From Pseudomonas sp. NFIX28 (GTDB taxonomy: Bacteria; Pseudomonadota; Gammaproteobacteria; Pseudomonadales; Pseudomonadaceae), in contig NZ_FNPW01000024.1 of NCBI RefSeq assembly GCF_900107395.1, forward strand, positions 1-55,748: a stretch of 55,748 nt of DNA, given 5' to 3'. The translations under genes and the position numbers were made by a program. This document shows positions 8,393 through 16,488 of the stretch, one piece after another (position 1 is the stretch's first letter; every line of letters begins with the position of its first letter). Under the pieces are notes generated by a model. That model worked only from the letters and a program-made list of their open reading frames with translations, searched no databases and was not told the origin of the DNA.

Positions 8393-8683
8393 ATGCTGTT
8401 CCACGTCAAAATGACCGTGAACCTGCCGGTCGACATGAACCCCGAGCGCGCCGCCCAGCTCAAGGCCGACGAAAAGGCCCTGGCCCAGCGCCTGCAGGAG
8501 CAGGGCAAGTGGCGGCACCTGTGGCGCATCGCCGGCCTGTATGCCAACTACAGCGTGTTCGACGTCGACAGCGTGCAGGAACTGCACGACCTGCTGATGC
8601 AACTGCCGCTGTACCCGTACATGGCTCTCGAAGTGAACGCGCTGTGCAGGCATCCTTCGTCCATTCATGCGGATGACCGCTGA
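8393..8683 (+). CDS. catC: Muconolactone Delta-isomerase
   Basis: CatC moves the double bond of muconolactone to give 3-oxoadipate enol-lactone, the entry to the 3-oxoadipate pathway. The 96-residue protein has the family length and pattern: MLFHVKMTVNLP, then KWRHLWRIAGLYANYSVFDV, then LPLYPYMALEVNAL and a short C-terminal tail. An AAGGAGAG site lies 5 bases before the ATG. It follows catB with 32 bp between and precedes catA in the same operon. Confidence 0.95.
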   Translation: MLFHVKMTVNLPVDMNPERAAQLKADEKALAQRLQEQGKWRHLWRIAGLYANYSVFDVDSVQELHDLLMQLPLYPYMALEVNALCRHPSSIHADDR

Positions 8684-8734
8684 GCCCGCGCCAGCCTGCT
8701 CCACACTCTAATAAATACAAGATGAGGAATAACC

Positions 8735-9664
8735 ATGAACGTCCGAATTTCCGACACTGCCAGCGCCCAGAAATTTCTCGAAGAAGTCAGTGGCCAGTTC
8801 AACGATCAGGGCAACCCGCGCACCAAGGCTTTGGTGTACCGCATCCTGCGTGACACGGTGAACATCATCGAAGACCTCGATGTGACCCCGGAAGAGTTCT
8901 GGAAGGCGGTCAACTACCTCAACGTGCTCGGCGCCCGCCAGGAAGCCGGGCTGCTGGTGGCCGGCCTGGGCCTGGAGCATTACCTGGACCTGTTGATGGA
9001 CGCCGCCGACGAGCAGGCCGGCAAGACCGGCGGCACCCCGCGCACCATTGAAGGCCCGCTGTACGTGGCCGGCGCGCCGCTGAGCCAGGGCGAGGCGCGC
9101 CTGGACGATGGCGTCGATCCGGGTGTGGTGCTGTTCATGCAGGGCCAGGTGCGCAACACCGCCGGCGAACCGCTGGCGGGGGCCATTGTCGATGTCTGGC
9201 ACGCCAACACCGGCGGTACCTATTCCTACTTCGACGCCGCCCAGTCGGAGTTCAACCTGCGCCGGCGCATCGTCACCGATGCCGAAGGCCGCTACCGTTT
9301 TCGCAGCATCGTGCCTTCGGGCTACGGCTGCCCGCCGGACGGCCCGACCCAGCAACTGCTCGACCAGCTGGGCCGCCATGGCCAGCGTCCGGCGCATATC
9401 CACTTCTTCATCTCGGCCGACGACCACCGTCACCTGACCACCCAGATCAACCTCGATGGCGACCAGTACCTGCATGACGACTTCGCCTATGCCACTCGCG
9501 ACGAGCTGATCGCCAGGATCACCTTCAGCGACGACCAGCAGCGTGCGGCGCAATACGGGGTCAGCGGGCGTTTTGCCGAGATCGACTTCGACTTCACCCT
9601 GCAGCCGTCGGCCCAGCCCGAGGAGCAGCAGCGCCACGAGCGGGTGCGGGCGCTGGAAGCCTGA
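8735..9664 (+). CDS. catA: Catechol 1,2-dioxygenase
   Basis: It cleaves catechol between the hydroxyls to cis,cis-muconate using non-haem Fe(III). The 309-residue protein has the helical N-terminal dimerisation domain (residues about 1-100) and the intradiol core. Likely iron ligands are a Tyr in GGTYSYFD (about 163), Tyr197 in PSGYGCPPDGPT, and His221 and His223 in RPAHIHFF. The length and the GPLYVAGAPL segment fit the CatA type rather than protocatechuate dioxygenase. It closes the catBCA operon, and a strong hairpin terminator follows. Confidence 0.95.
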   Translation: MNVRISDTASAQKFLEEVSGQFNDQGNPRTKALVYRILRDTVNIIEDLDVTPEEFWKAVNYLNVLGARQEAGLLVAGLGLEHYLDLLMDAADEQAGKTGGTPRTIEGPLYVAGAPLSQGEARLDDGVDPGVVLFMQGQVRNTAGEPLAGAIVDVWHANTGGTYSYFDAAQSEFNLRRRIVTDAEGRYRFRSIVPSGYGCPPDGPTQQLLDQLGRHGQRPAHIHFFISADDHRHLTTQINLDGDQYLHDDFAYATRDELIARITFSDDQQRAAQYGVSGRFAEIDFDFTLQPSAQPEEQQRHERVRALEA

Positions 9665-9687
9665 CCGGCGGCGTATGCCGCGTCCGG

Positions 9688-9723
9688 GCCACGGGATACC
9701 CTTGCGGGTGCCCCGTGGCTTTT
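9688..9723 (+). terminator. Intrinsic terminator after catBCA
   Basis: GCCACGGG (9688-9695) pairs with CCCGTGGC (9712-9719), and the loop contains an inner ACCC/GGGT pairing. A TTTT run follows directly at 9720-9723. Confidence 0.8.
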
Positions 9724-9801
9724 GCCGTTGCAGGCCCGTGGTCGATGTTTTGCGTGATGTGCCCGCGGTGACCAACGCTCACCGCCCGAGACAACCCTTC
9801 C

Positions 9802-9812
9802 AATAATAAGAA
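9802..9812 (+). promoter_or_regulatory. CA motif in the benR leader, probable Crc/Hfq site
   Basis: AATAATAAGAA contains a full AANAANAA match at 9802-9809. It ends only a few bases before the GGGGAG ribosome site of benR. In P. putida, Crc is known to block benR translation at such a site, which shuts off benzoate use when better carbon sources are present. Confidence 0.6.
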
Positions 9813-9830
9813 CCGGGGAGTGACCCGCTT

Positions 9831-10787
9831 ATGGAAACGCTTCTGTTGAGCGAGCGCAGCAGGGTATTTGCCCAGGCCGATCCCTACGCTGTGTCCGGCT
9901 ACGTCAACCAGCATGTGGGCAGCCACTGCATCCGCCTGCCCAAGGCCGGCAGCCCCCAGGCCAGCCTCAATCATCGGCAGTTCGCCAGCCTCGATTTGTG
10001 TTCGATCAGTTATGGCGGCAGCGTGCGCGTCACCTCGCCGGCGCTGGAAACCATCTACCACTTGCAAGTGCTGCTGCGCGGCCATTGTCTGTGGCGCGGC
10101 CATCGCCAGGAACATTACTTCGCCCCGGGCGAGCTGCTGCTGATCAACCCCGACGACCCGGTGGACCTGACCTATTCCGACGATTGCGAGAAATTCATCA
10201 TCAAGGTGCCCACCCGCCTGCTGGAGTCGGTGTGCGAGGAGCAGCGCTGGCTGTATCCGGGGCAGGGCGTGCGTTTTGTCGGCAACCGCTACCAGCTGGC
10301 GGAGCTGGAGGGTTTTATCGACTTGCTGAGCGTGATTTGCCGCGAGGCCGAGGCCATCGAGTGCATTCCACGGGTGCAGGAGCATTACGCGCAGATCGTC
10401 GCGAGCAAGATGCTCAGCCTGATGAAGACCAACGTCCACCGCGCGGGGCTGGGTTCGTCGTCGGCGACTTTCGAGGCGATCGCCGACTACATCGAGCGCA
10501 ACCTCAAGCAGGACATCGGCTGCGAAGAACTGGCGCAGCAGGCGCAGATGAGCCTGCGTTCGCTGTACGCGCTGTTCGAGCGCAATGCCCGCGCCACGCC
10601 CATGCGCTACATCCGCCAGAAAAAACTGGAGCAGGTCCACGCCTGCCTTCGCGACCCCAGCTGCAACGTGCGCAACATCACCGAACTGGCCATGGATTTT
10701 GGTTTTTTGCACCTGGGGCGCTTTTCGGAAAGCTACCGCAAACAGTTCGGCGAACTGCCGTCCGACACCCTCAGGAGCCGGCATTGA
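9831..10787 (+). CDS. benR: AraC/XylS-family activator of the benzoate genes
   Basis: BenR activates the benABC promoter in response to benzoate. The 318-residue protein has an N-terminal effector domain (residues about 20-190, with CSISYGGSVRV and HLQVLLRGHC) and a C-terminal AraC domain with two helix-turn-helices (EAIADYIERNLKQDIGCEEL; then FGFLHLGRFSESYRKQFGELPS). It sits between catBCA and benABC, and two XylS/BenR-type repeats lie upstream of benA. A GGGGAG site precedes the ATG. Confidence 0.92.
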   Translation: METLLLSERSRVFAQADPYAVSGYVNQHVGSHCIRLPKAGSPQASLNHRQFASLDLCSISYGGSVRVTSPALETIYHLQVLLRGHCLWRGHRQEHYFAPGELLLINPDDPVDLTYSDDCEKFIIKVPTRLLESVCEEQRWLYPGQGVRFVGNRYQLAELEGFIDLLSVICREAEAIECIPRVQEHYAQIVASKMLSLMKTNVHRAGLGSSSATFEAIADYIERNLKQDIGCEELAQQAQMSLRSLYALFERNARATPMRYIRQKKLEQVHACLRDPSCNVRNITELAMDFGFLHLGRFSESYRKQFGELPSDTLRSRH

Positions 10788-10852
10788 TACGCCCCATCAG
10801 GAACCGCCCGGTCGACGTGTGAATGTCGGCGGCGAAAGCCATGTGATTCGCC

Positions 10853-10908
10853 TGTAGCCGCTGCCGAGCCCGCGAGGCTGCGATCGCCTGCGCAGCAGGC
10901 GCGGTTTG
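10853..10908 (+). repeat. REP-like element and hairpin downstream of benR
   Basis: The segment begins CCTGTAGCCGCTGCCG and resembles the repeated element found twice at 53916 and 54083. It contains a 7-bp stem (CGCCTGC 10885-10891 with GCAGGCG 10895-10901) followed by CGGTTTG. It may also act as the benR terminator. Confidence 0.55.
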
Positions 10909-10988
10909 CAATGCGCCGTCGGTTGGGGGTTGGCGATGGATTGCGGCGTTTGGTTTGGCGTTTTCGCGGGCCAGTGTGCCACAGGTGT

Positions 10989-11024
10989 TGCAGAAAACGG
11001 ATAGGGGTCTGCAGGCAATGGATA
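10989..11024 (+). promoter_or_regulatory. BenR operator: two direct repeats upstream of benA
   Basis: Two exact matches to the XylS/BenR half-site TGCA-N6-GGNTA lie at 10989-11003 and 11010-11024, both ending GGATA. They are offset by 21 bp, the spacing known for XylS at the Pm promoter and BenR at the Pb promoter. The site lies 65 bp before the benA start codon. Confidence 0.85.
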
Positions 11025-11063
11025 TTGGTCCTGCTGGCCGCGCCCTAGCATGAGCCTTGCCTG

Positions 11064-11074
11064 AATAAAAACAA
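11064..11074 (+). promoter_or_regulatory. CA motif in the benA leader, possible Crc/Hfq site
   Basis: AATAAAAACAA contains an AANAANAA match (11064-11071) directly before the GGAGG ribosome site of benA. Confidence 0.5.
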
Positions 11075-11088
11075 TGGAGGCGGCGGCC

Positions 11089-12450
11089 ATGTCCCTGCGA
11101 CCCGAATACCTTCACTCCCTGCTTGAAGAAGACCGTGACCGGGGCGTCTACCGCTGCAAGCGGGAGATGTTCACCGACCCCCGGCTGTTCGACCTGGAAA
11201 TGCAGCACATCTTCGAGGGTAACTGGCTGTACCTCGCCCACGAGAGCCAGATCCCCAACAACAACGACTACTACACCACCACCATGGGCCGGCAGCCGAT
11301 CTTCATCGCGCGCAACAAGGACGGCGAGCTCAACGCCTTCCTCAACGCCTGCAGCCACCGTGGCGCCATGCTCTGCCGGCACAAGACCGGCAACAAGTCG
11401 TCCTACACCTGCCCGTTCCACGGCTGGACTTTCAACAACTCCGGCAAGCTGCTCAAGGTCAAGGACCCGGCCGCCGCGGGCTACCCGTCGAGCTTCAACT
11501 GCGAAGGCTCCCATGACCTGACCAAGGTCGCGCGCTTCGAGTCCTATCGTGGCTTCCTGTTCGGCAGCCTCAACCCCGACGTGCTGCCCCTGGTGGAGCA
11601 CCTGGGCGAGTCGGCGAAGATCATCGACATGATCGTCGACCAGTCCGCCGATGGCCTGGAAGTGCTGCGCGGTTCCTCGAGCTACATCTACGAAGGCAAC
11701 TGGAAACTCACCGCGGAAAACGGCGCCGACGGCTACCACGTCAGCTCCGTGCACTGGAACTACGCGGCCACCCAGAGCCAGCGCAAGCAGCGCGAAGCCG
11801 GCGAAGAGATCAAGACCATGAGCGCCGGCAGCTGGGCCAAGCAGGGCGGCGGTTTCTACTCCTTCGACAAGGGCCACATGCTGCTCTGGACCCGCTGGGC
11901 CAACCCCGAGGACCGCCCGCTCTACGAGCGTCGAGACGAACTGGCCCGGGACTTCGGCCAGGCCCGCGCCGACTGGATGATCGAGAACTCGCGCAACCTG
12001 TGCCTGTACCCCAACGTCTACCTGATGGACCAGTTCAGTTCGCAGATCCGCATTGCCCGGCCGATCTCGGTGGACCGCACCGAAATCACCATCTACTGCA
12101 TCGCGCCCAAAGGCGAGAGCGACGAAGCCCGCGCCACGCGCATCCGCCAGTACGAAGATTTCTTCAACGTCAGCGGCATGGCCACCCCCGACGACCTGGA
12201 GGAATTCCGTTCCTGCCAGATGGGCTACCAGGGTAGCGGCAGCGCCTGGAACGACATGTCCCGCGGCGCTGAACACTGGGTCGAGGGCGCGGACGACGCG
12301 GCCCGGGAAATCGACCTGCAACCGATCCTCAGCGGCGTGCGCACCGAAGACGAAGGCCTGTTCGTGATGCAGCACAAGTACTGGCAGCAAACCATGCTCG
12401 AGGCGGTTGCCGCCGAAGCCGCGCGAACCATTGCCGTGGAGGCCGTGTGA
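11089..12450 (+). CDS. benA: Benzoate 1,2-dioxygenase, large (alpha) subunit
   Basis: The catalytic subunit adds O2 to benzoate, giving the cis-diol. The 453-residue protein has an N-terminal Rieske domain (CSHRGAMLC, then CPFHGWTF: Cys-X-His and Cys-X2-His) and a C-terminal mononuclear iron domain (NGADGYHVSSVHWN supplies the two His ligands and the bridging Asp). I chose the ATG at 11089 because a GGAGG site lies upstream of it. An in-frame ATG at 11074 would place that site inside the gene. The gene overlaps benB by one base (TGATG). Confidence 0.95.
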   Translation: MSLRPEYLHSLLEEDRDRGVYRCKREMFTDPRLFDLEMQHIFEGNWLYLAHESQIPNNNDYYTTTMGRQPIFIARNKDGELNAFLNACSHRGAMLCRHKTGNKSSYTCPFHGWTFNNSGKLLKVKDPAAAGYPSSFNCEGSHDLTKVARFESYRGFLFGSLNPDVLPLVEHLGESAKIIDMIVDQSADGLEVLRGSSSYIYEGNWKLTAENGADGYHVSSVHWNYAATQSQRKQREAGEEIKTMSAGSWAKQGGGFYSFDKGHMLLWTRWANPEDRPLYERRDELARDFGQARADWMIENSRNLCLYPNVYLMDQFSSQIRIARPISVDRTEITIYCIAPKGESDEARATRIRQYEDFFNVSGMATPDDLEEFRSCQMGYQGSGSAWNDMSRGAEHWVEGADDAAREIDLQPILSGVRTEDEGLFVMQHKYWQQTMLEAVAAEAARTIAVEAV

Positions 12451-12938
12451 TGAGCATTTCCCATGACGCCGTGCGTGATTTCCTCTACCGCGAAGCGCGC
12501 TACCTGGACGACAAGGACTGGGACCGCTGGTTGGAGCTCTACGCCGCCGATGCGACCTTCTGGATGCCGTCCTGGGACGACAACGACGAGCTCACCGAAG
12601 ACCCGCAGCGCGAGATCTCGCTGATCTGGTACGGCAGCCGCTGCGGCCTGGAAGATCGGGTGTTCCGGATCAAGACCGAGCGTTCCAGCGCGAGCATTCC
12701 CGACACCCGCACCTCGCACAACCTGAGCAACATCGAGGTGCTGGAACAGGCCGACGGCCAGTGCAAGGTGCGTTTCAACTGGCACACCCTGAGCTTTCGC
12801 TACAAGACCGTCGACAGCTACTTCGGCACCAGCTTCTACACCCTGGATGTGCGCGGCGAGAACCCGCTGATCCTGGCCAAGAAAGTCATCCTGAAGAACG
12901 ATTACGTTCGTCAGGTCGTCGATGTCTACCACCTCTGA
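12450..12938 (+). CDS. benB: Benzoate 1,2-dioxygenase, small (beta) subunit
   Basis: The structural beta subunit of the alpha3beta3 ring-hydroxylating oxygenase, with an NTF2-like fold and no metal centre. The 162 residues show the family pattern: FLYREARYLDDKDWDRWLELYAADATFWMPSW near the N-terminus, IWYGSRCGLEDRVFRI, and a C-terminus ending in VVDVYHL. The ATG at 12450 overlaps the benA stop codon, consistent with coupled translation and equal subunit amounts. Confidence 0.94.
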   Translation: MSISHDAVRDFLYREARYLDDKDWDRWLELYAADATFWMPSWDDNDELTEDPQREISLIWYGSRCGLEDRVFRIKTERSSASIPDTRTSHNLSNIEVLEQADGQCKVRFNWHTLSFRYKTVDSYFGTSFYTLDVRGENPLILAKKVILKNDYVRQVVDVYHL

Positions 12939-12948
12939 GGCGACTGCC

Positions 12949-13962
12949 ATGACTCATCAAATCGCACTCAATTTCGAAGACGGGGTGACCCGCTTCGTCG
13001 CCGCCAACGCCGGCGAAACCGTGGCCGATGCCGCCTATCGCCAGGGCATCAACATTCCCCTGGACTGCCGCGACGGCGCCTGCGGCACCTGCAAGTGCTT
13101 CGCCGAGGCCGGGCGCTACGAGCTTGGCGAGGAATACATCGACGACGCGCTGACCGCGGACGAAGCCGAGCAGGGCTTCGTGCTGACCTGCCAGATGCGC
13201 GCCTTGAGCGACTGCGTGGTGCGGGTGCCGGCCTCGTCCGAAGTCTGCCGCACCGCCCAGGCCACCTTCGACGCCACCATCAGCGCGGTGCGCCAGCTGT
13301 CCGACAGCACCATCGCCTTGTCGATCAAGGGCGAGGCCCTGGGCAAGCTGGCGTTTTTGCCGGGGCAGTACGTCAACCTCGGCGTGCCCGGCAGCGAGCA
13401 GAGCCGCGCCTATTCCTTCAGCTCGCTGCAGCGCGACGGCGAGGTCAGCTTCCTGATCCGCAACGTGCCGGGCGGCCTGATGAGCAGCTTCCTCACCGGC
13501 CTTGCAAAAGCCGGCGACCCCATGCGCCTGGCCGGGCCGCTGGGCAGTTTCTACCTGCGCGATATTCGTCGGCCGCTGTTGCTGCTGGCCGGTGGCACCG
13601 GGCTGGCGCCGTTCACCGCGATGCTGGAGAAGATCGCCGAGCAGGGCAGCACGCATCCGCTGCACCTGATCTACGGGGTGACCAACGATTTCGACCTGGT
13701 GGAAATCGATCGCCTGGAAGCCTTTGCTGCGCGCATCCCCAACTTCAGCTTCAGCGCCTGCGTGGCCAACCCCGACAGCCGCCATCCGCTCAAGGGCTAC
13801 GTGACCCAGCATATCGAGCCCAAACACCTGAACCACGGCGATGTGGACGTGTACCTGTGCGGCCCGCCGCCGATGGTCGAGGCGGTCAGCCAGTTCATCC
13901 GCGACCAGGGCATCGCCCCGGCCAATTTCTACTACGAAAAATTCGCCGCCAGCGCGGCCTGA
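12949..13962 (+). CDS. benC: Benzoate dioxygenase electron-transfer component (ferredoxin/NADH reductase)
   Basis: It passes electrons from NADH through FAD and a [2Fe-2S] cluster to the BenAB oxygenase. The 337-residue protein has a plant-type ferredoxin domain at the N-terminus (CRDGACGTCKC, with a fourth Cys in LTCQM). An FAD-binding domain follows (GQYVNLG, SRAYSFSS), then an NAD-binding domain (LLAGGTGLAPF, CGPPPMVEA). The ATG at 12949 matches known BenC N-termini (MT-IALNFEDGVTRF). An in-frame start at 12922 lies inside benB. Ten bp separate it from benB. Confidence 0.94.
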   Translation: MTHQIALNFEDGVTRFVAANAGETVADAAYRQGINIPLDCRDGACGTCKCFAEAGRYELGEEYIDDALTADEAEQGFVLTCQMRALSDCVVRVPASSEVCRTAQATFDATISAVRQLSDSTIALSIKGEALGKLAFLPGQYVNLGVPGSEQSRAYSFSSLQRDGEVSFLIRNVPGGLMSSFLTGLAKAGDPMRLAGPLGSFYLRDIRRPLLLLAGGTGLAPFTAMLEKIAEQGSTHPLHLIYGVTNDFDLVEIDRLEAFAARIPNFSFSACVANPDSRHPLKGYVTQHIEPKHLNHGDVDVYLCGPPPMVEAVSQFIRDQGIAPANFYYEKFAASAA

Positions 13963-13979
13963 CAGCCCCCGCGCCCTAT

Positions 13980-14068
13980 GTAGGAGCGAGGCTTGCCCGC
14001 GATGGCGATAGTGGGGCAACGCTGACCTTTCAGCCTGTCGGCTGATCGCGGGCAAGCCTCGCTCCTAC
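13980..14068. repeat. REPIN (inverted REP pair) between benC and benD
   Basis: The left arm (13980-14003, core GAGCGAGGCTTGCCCGC) and right arm (14045-14068) are near-perfect reverse complements about 40 bp apart. Transcribed RNA could fold into one long hairpin inside the ben operon. Confidence 0.85.
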
Positions 14069-14113
14069 AGATGGAGGGGGTGGGGCGTCGGTACATTGGC
14101 ATGAGGTTTTGAG

Positions 14114-14887
14114 ATGAGCAGATTCGAGAAGAAGGTCGCCCTGGTCACCGGGGCGGCGCAGGGCATTGGCCGGCGGGTAGCCGAGCGCCTGGCCGAGGAG
14201 GGCGCGCGGCTGGTGCTGGTGGATCGCTCCGAGCTGGTGTTCGAAGTGCAGGCCGAGCTGGCCACCCGCTGCGAGGTGCTGGCGCTGACCGCCGACCTCG
14301 AGCAATACGCCGAATGCAGCCGGGCGATGGCCGCGGCCGTCGAGCGCTTCGGGCGCCTCGACGTGCTGGTCAACAACGTCGGCGGCACCATCTGGGCCAA
14401 GCCGTTCGAGCACTACGCCGAGCAGCAGATCGAAGCCGAGGTGCGCCGCTCGCTGTTCCCCACCCTGTGGTGCTGCCACGCCGCTCTGCCGTACATGCTG
14501 GAGCAGGGCAGCGGCGCCATCGTCAACGTGTCGTCCATCGCCACCCGCAGCATCAACCGCGTGCCCTACGGCGCGGCCAAGGGCGGGGTCAACGCCCTGA
14601 CCGCCTGCCTGGCGTTCGAGACCGCCGGGCGCGGGGTGCGGGTCAACGCCACCGCCCCCGGCGGCACCGAAGCGCCGCCACGGCGCATCCCGCGCAACAG
14701 CGCCGAGCAGAGCGCCGAGGAACAGGCCTGGTACCAGCAGATCGTCGACCAGACCGTCGACAGCACCCTGATGAAACGCTACGGCACCATCGACGAGCAG
14801 GCCGCGGCGATCCTGTTCCTGGCCTCCGACGAAGCCTCCTACATCACCGGCCTGGTCATGCCGGTAGGCGGTGGCGACCAGGGCTGA
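14114..14887 (+). CDS. benD: 1,6-dihydroxycyclohexa-2,4-diene-1-carboxylate dehydrogenase
   Basis: It oxidises and decarboxylates the benzoate cis-diol to catechol with NAD+. The 257-residue short-chain dehydrogenase has the Rossmann motif TGAAQGIGR, the NNVGG segment, the Ser-Tyr-Lys centre (VNVSSIA, then YGAAKGG) and the C-terminal YITGLVMPVGGG. It lies 151 bp after benC with a REPIN in between, so its expression level may differ from benABC. Confidence 0.94.
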   Translation: MSRFEKKVALVTGAAQGIGRRVAERLAEEGARLVLVDRSELVFEVQAELATRCEVLALTADLEQYAECSRAMAAAVERFGRLDVLVNNVGGTIWAKPFEHYAEQQIEAEVRRSLFPTLWCCHAALPYMLEQGSGAIVNVSSIATRSINRVPYGAAKGGVNALTACLAFETAGRGVRVNATAPGGTEAPPRRIPRNSAEQSAEEQAWYQQIVDQTVDSTLMKRYGTIDEQAAAILFLASDEASYITGLVMPVGGGDQG

Positions 14888-14920
14888 AGGGGCAGACGCA
14901 TCGAAAATCACCCCCTGACC

Positions 14921-14999
14921 GTAGGAGCGAGGCTTGCCCGCGATGGCGTCCGGCCTGGCACACCGCAGCGCTCCAATCGCGGGCAAGCCTCGCTCCTAC
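14921..14999. repeat. REPIN between benD and benK
   Basis: The left arm (14921-14943) and right arm (14976-14999) are reverse-complement copies of the same REP as at 13980, with about 32 bp between them. Confidence 0.85.
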
Positions 15000-15031
15000 A
15001 GGACTGCGCAAACGCACATCCGGTTTCTCCT

Positions 15032-15046
15032 AAAACAACAACAAGA
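15032..15046 (+). promoter_or_regulatory. CA motif in the benK leader, possible Crc/Hfq site
   Basis: AAAACAACAACAAGA contains two overlapping AANAANAA matches (15034-15041 and 15037-15044), about 12 bp before the benK start codon. Confidence 0.5.
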
Positions 15047-15056
15047 GTCAGATGCC

Positions 15057-16394
15057 ATGCGAAACATAGACAGCAATCAATTGATCGACGAGGCGCGGTT
15101 CAACGCCTTTCACTGGCGCGTGCTGTTCTGGTGCGCGCTGATCATTATCTTCGACGGCTACGACCTGGTGATCTACGGCGTGGTGCTGCCGGTGCTGATG
15201 CAGGAGTGGGGCCTGAGCCCGTTGCAGGCCGGGGCGCTGGGCAGCTATGCGCTGTTCGGCATGATGTTCGGCGCGCTGTTTTTCGGCTCGCTGTCGGACC
15301 GCATCGGGCGCAAGAAAGTCATCGCCATGTGCGTGGTGCTGTTCAGCGGTTTCACCGTGCTCAACGGCTTCGCCAGCAACCCCACGCAGTTCGGTATCTG
15401 CCGCTTTATCGCCGGCCTCGGCATCGGCGGGGTGATGCCTAACGTGGTGGCGCTGATGAATGAATACGCGCCGAAGAAAATCCGCAGCACCCTGGTGGCG
15501 ATCATGTTCAGCGGCTACTCGGTGGGCGGCATGCTGTCCGCCGGCCTGGGGATAGTGCTGCTGCCGAACTTCGGCTGGCAGTCGGTGTTCTACGTGGCGG
15601 CGATCCCGCTGTTGCTGCTGCCGCTGATTCTCAAATTCCTCCCCGAATCGGTGGGCTTCATGCTGCGCCAGGGCCGGGAAGAGGAGGCGCGCCAGGTGCT
15701 GCAACGCATCGAACCGCGCTTCGTGCCGCAACCCGGCGACCAGTTCGTCAAGGCCGCGCTCAAGGCCGCCGGCGCGCCGGTGGTGCAGCTGTTCCGCGAA
15801 GGCCGCGCCCTGAGCACGCTGATGCTCTGGGTGGCGTTTTTCTGCTGCCTGCTGATGGTCTACGCGCTCAACTCCTGGCTGCCCAAGCTGATGGCCAGCG
15901 CCGGCTACGGCCTGGGTTCGAGCTTGATGTTCCTGCTGGTGCTGAACTTCGGGGCGATCTTCGGCGCCGTGGGCGGTGGCTGGATCGGCGATCGCCTGAA
16001 GCTGCAAAAGGTTTTGGTGACGTTCTTTGCCGTGGCCGCCTTGTCGATCAGCCTGCTCGGCTTCAAGAGCCCGACCGGGCTGCTGTACGGCCTGATCGCG
16101 ATTGCCGGGGCGACCACCATCGGCACGCAGATCCTGGCCTACGCTTGTGTCGCCCAGTTCTACCCGATGGCGATCCGCTCCACCGGCCTTGGCTGGGCCT
16201 CGGGCGTCGGTCGCAGCGGAGCGATTGTCGGGCCGCTGCTGGGCGGCGCCCTGGTGGGCATCCAGTTGCCGTTGCACTACAACTTCATGGCTTTTGCCAT
16301 TCCAGGGGCGGTGGCGGCGCTGGCCATGTGTTTCGTCTATCAGCGCCCGGCCAAGGCGGTGCCGGTCGGCCAGGCCAGCGCGCCGTCGCTGTAG
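15057..16394 (+). CDS. benK: Benzoate transporter, MFS aromatic acid:H+ symporter
   Basis: It imports benzoate across the inner membrane. The 445-residue protein has 12 predicted membrane spans and the aromatic acid:H+ symporter motifs. FDGYDLVIYG lies in span 1 (with the Asp pair needed in this family), GSLSDRIGRKK in the loop between spans 2 and 3, and LNSWLPKLM and GWASGVGRSGAIVGP further on. It fits in the ben cluster between benD and benE. The ATG at 15057 is preceded by a CA-rich leader. Confidence 0.92.
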   Translation: MRNIDSNQLIDEARFNAFHWRVLFWCALIIIFDGYDLVIYGVVLPVLMQEWGLSPLQAGALGSYALFGMMFGALFFGSLSDRIGRKKVIAMCVVLFSGFTVLNGFASNPTQFGICRFIAGLGIGGVMPNVVALMNEYAPKKIRSTLVAIMFSGYSVGGMLSAGLGIVLLPNFGWQSVFYVAAIPLLLLPLILKFLPESVGFMLRQGREEEARQVLQRIEPRFVPQPGDQFVKAALKAAGAPVVQLFREGRALSTLMLWVAFFCCLLMVYALNSWLPKLMASAGYGLGSSLMFLLVLNFGAIFGAVGGGWIGDRLKLQKVLVTFFAVAALSISLLGFKSPTGLLYGLIAIAGATTIGTQILAYACVAQFYPMAIRSTGLGWASGVGRSGAIVGPLLGGALVGIQLPLHYNFMAFAIPGAVAALAMCFVYQRPAKAVPVGQASAPSL

Positions 16395-16488
16395 CCGGGC
16401 CCAGGATGGGCGCGGGCCTTTGGGTGAATCGCCCAGGTGCCTGCGCCGATTGTTTCGTCATGCCATGCCTCAGGGCCTTGGAGTTTGC

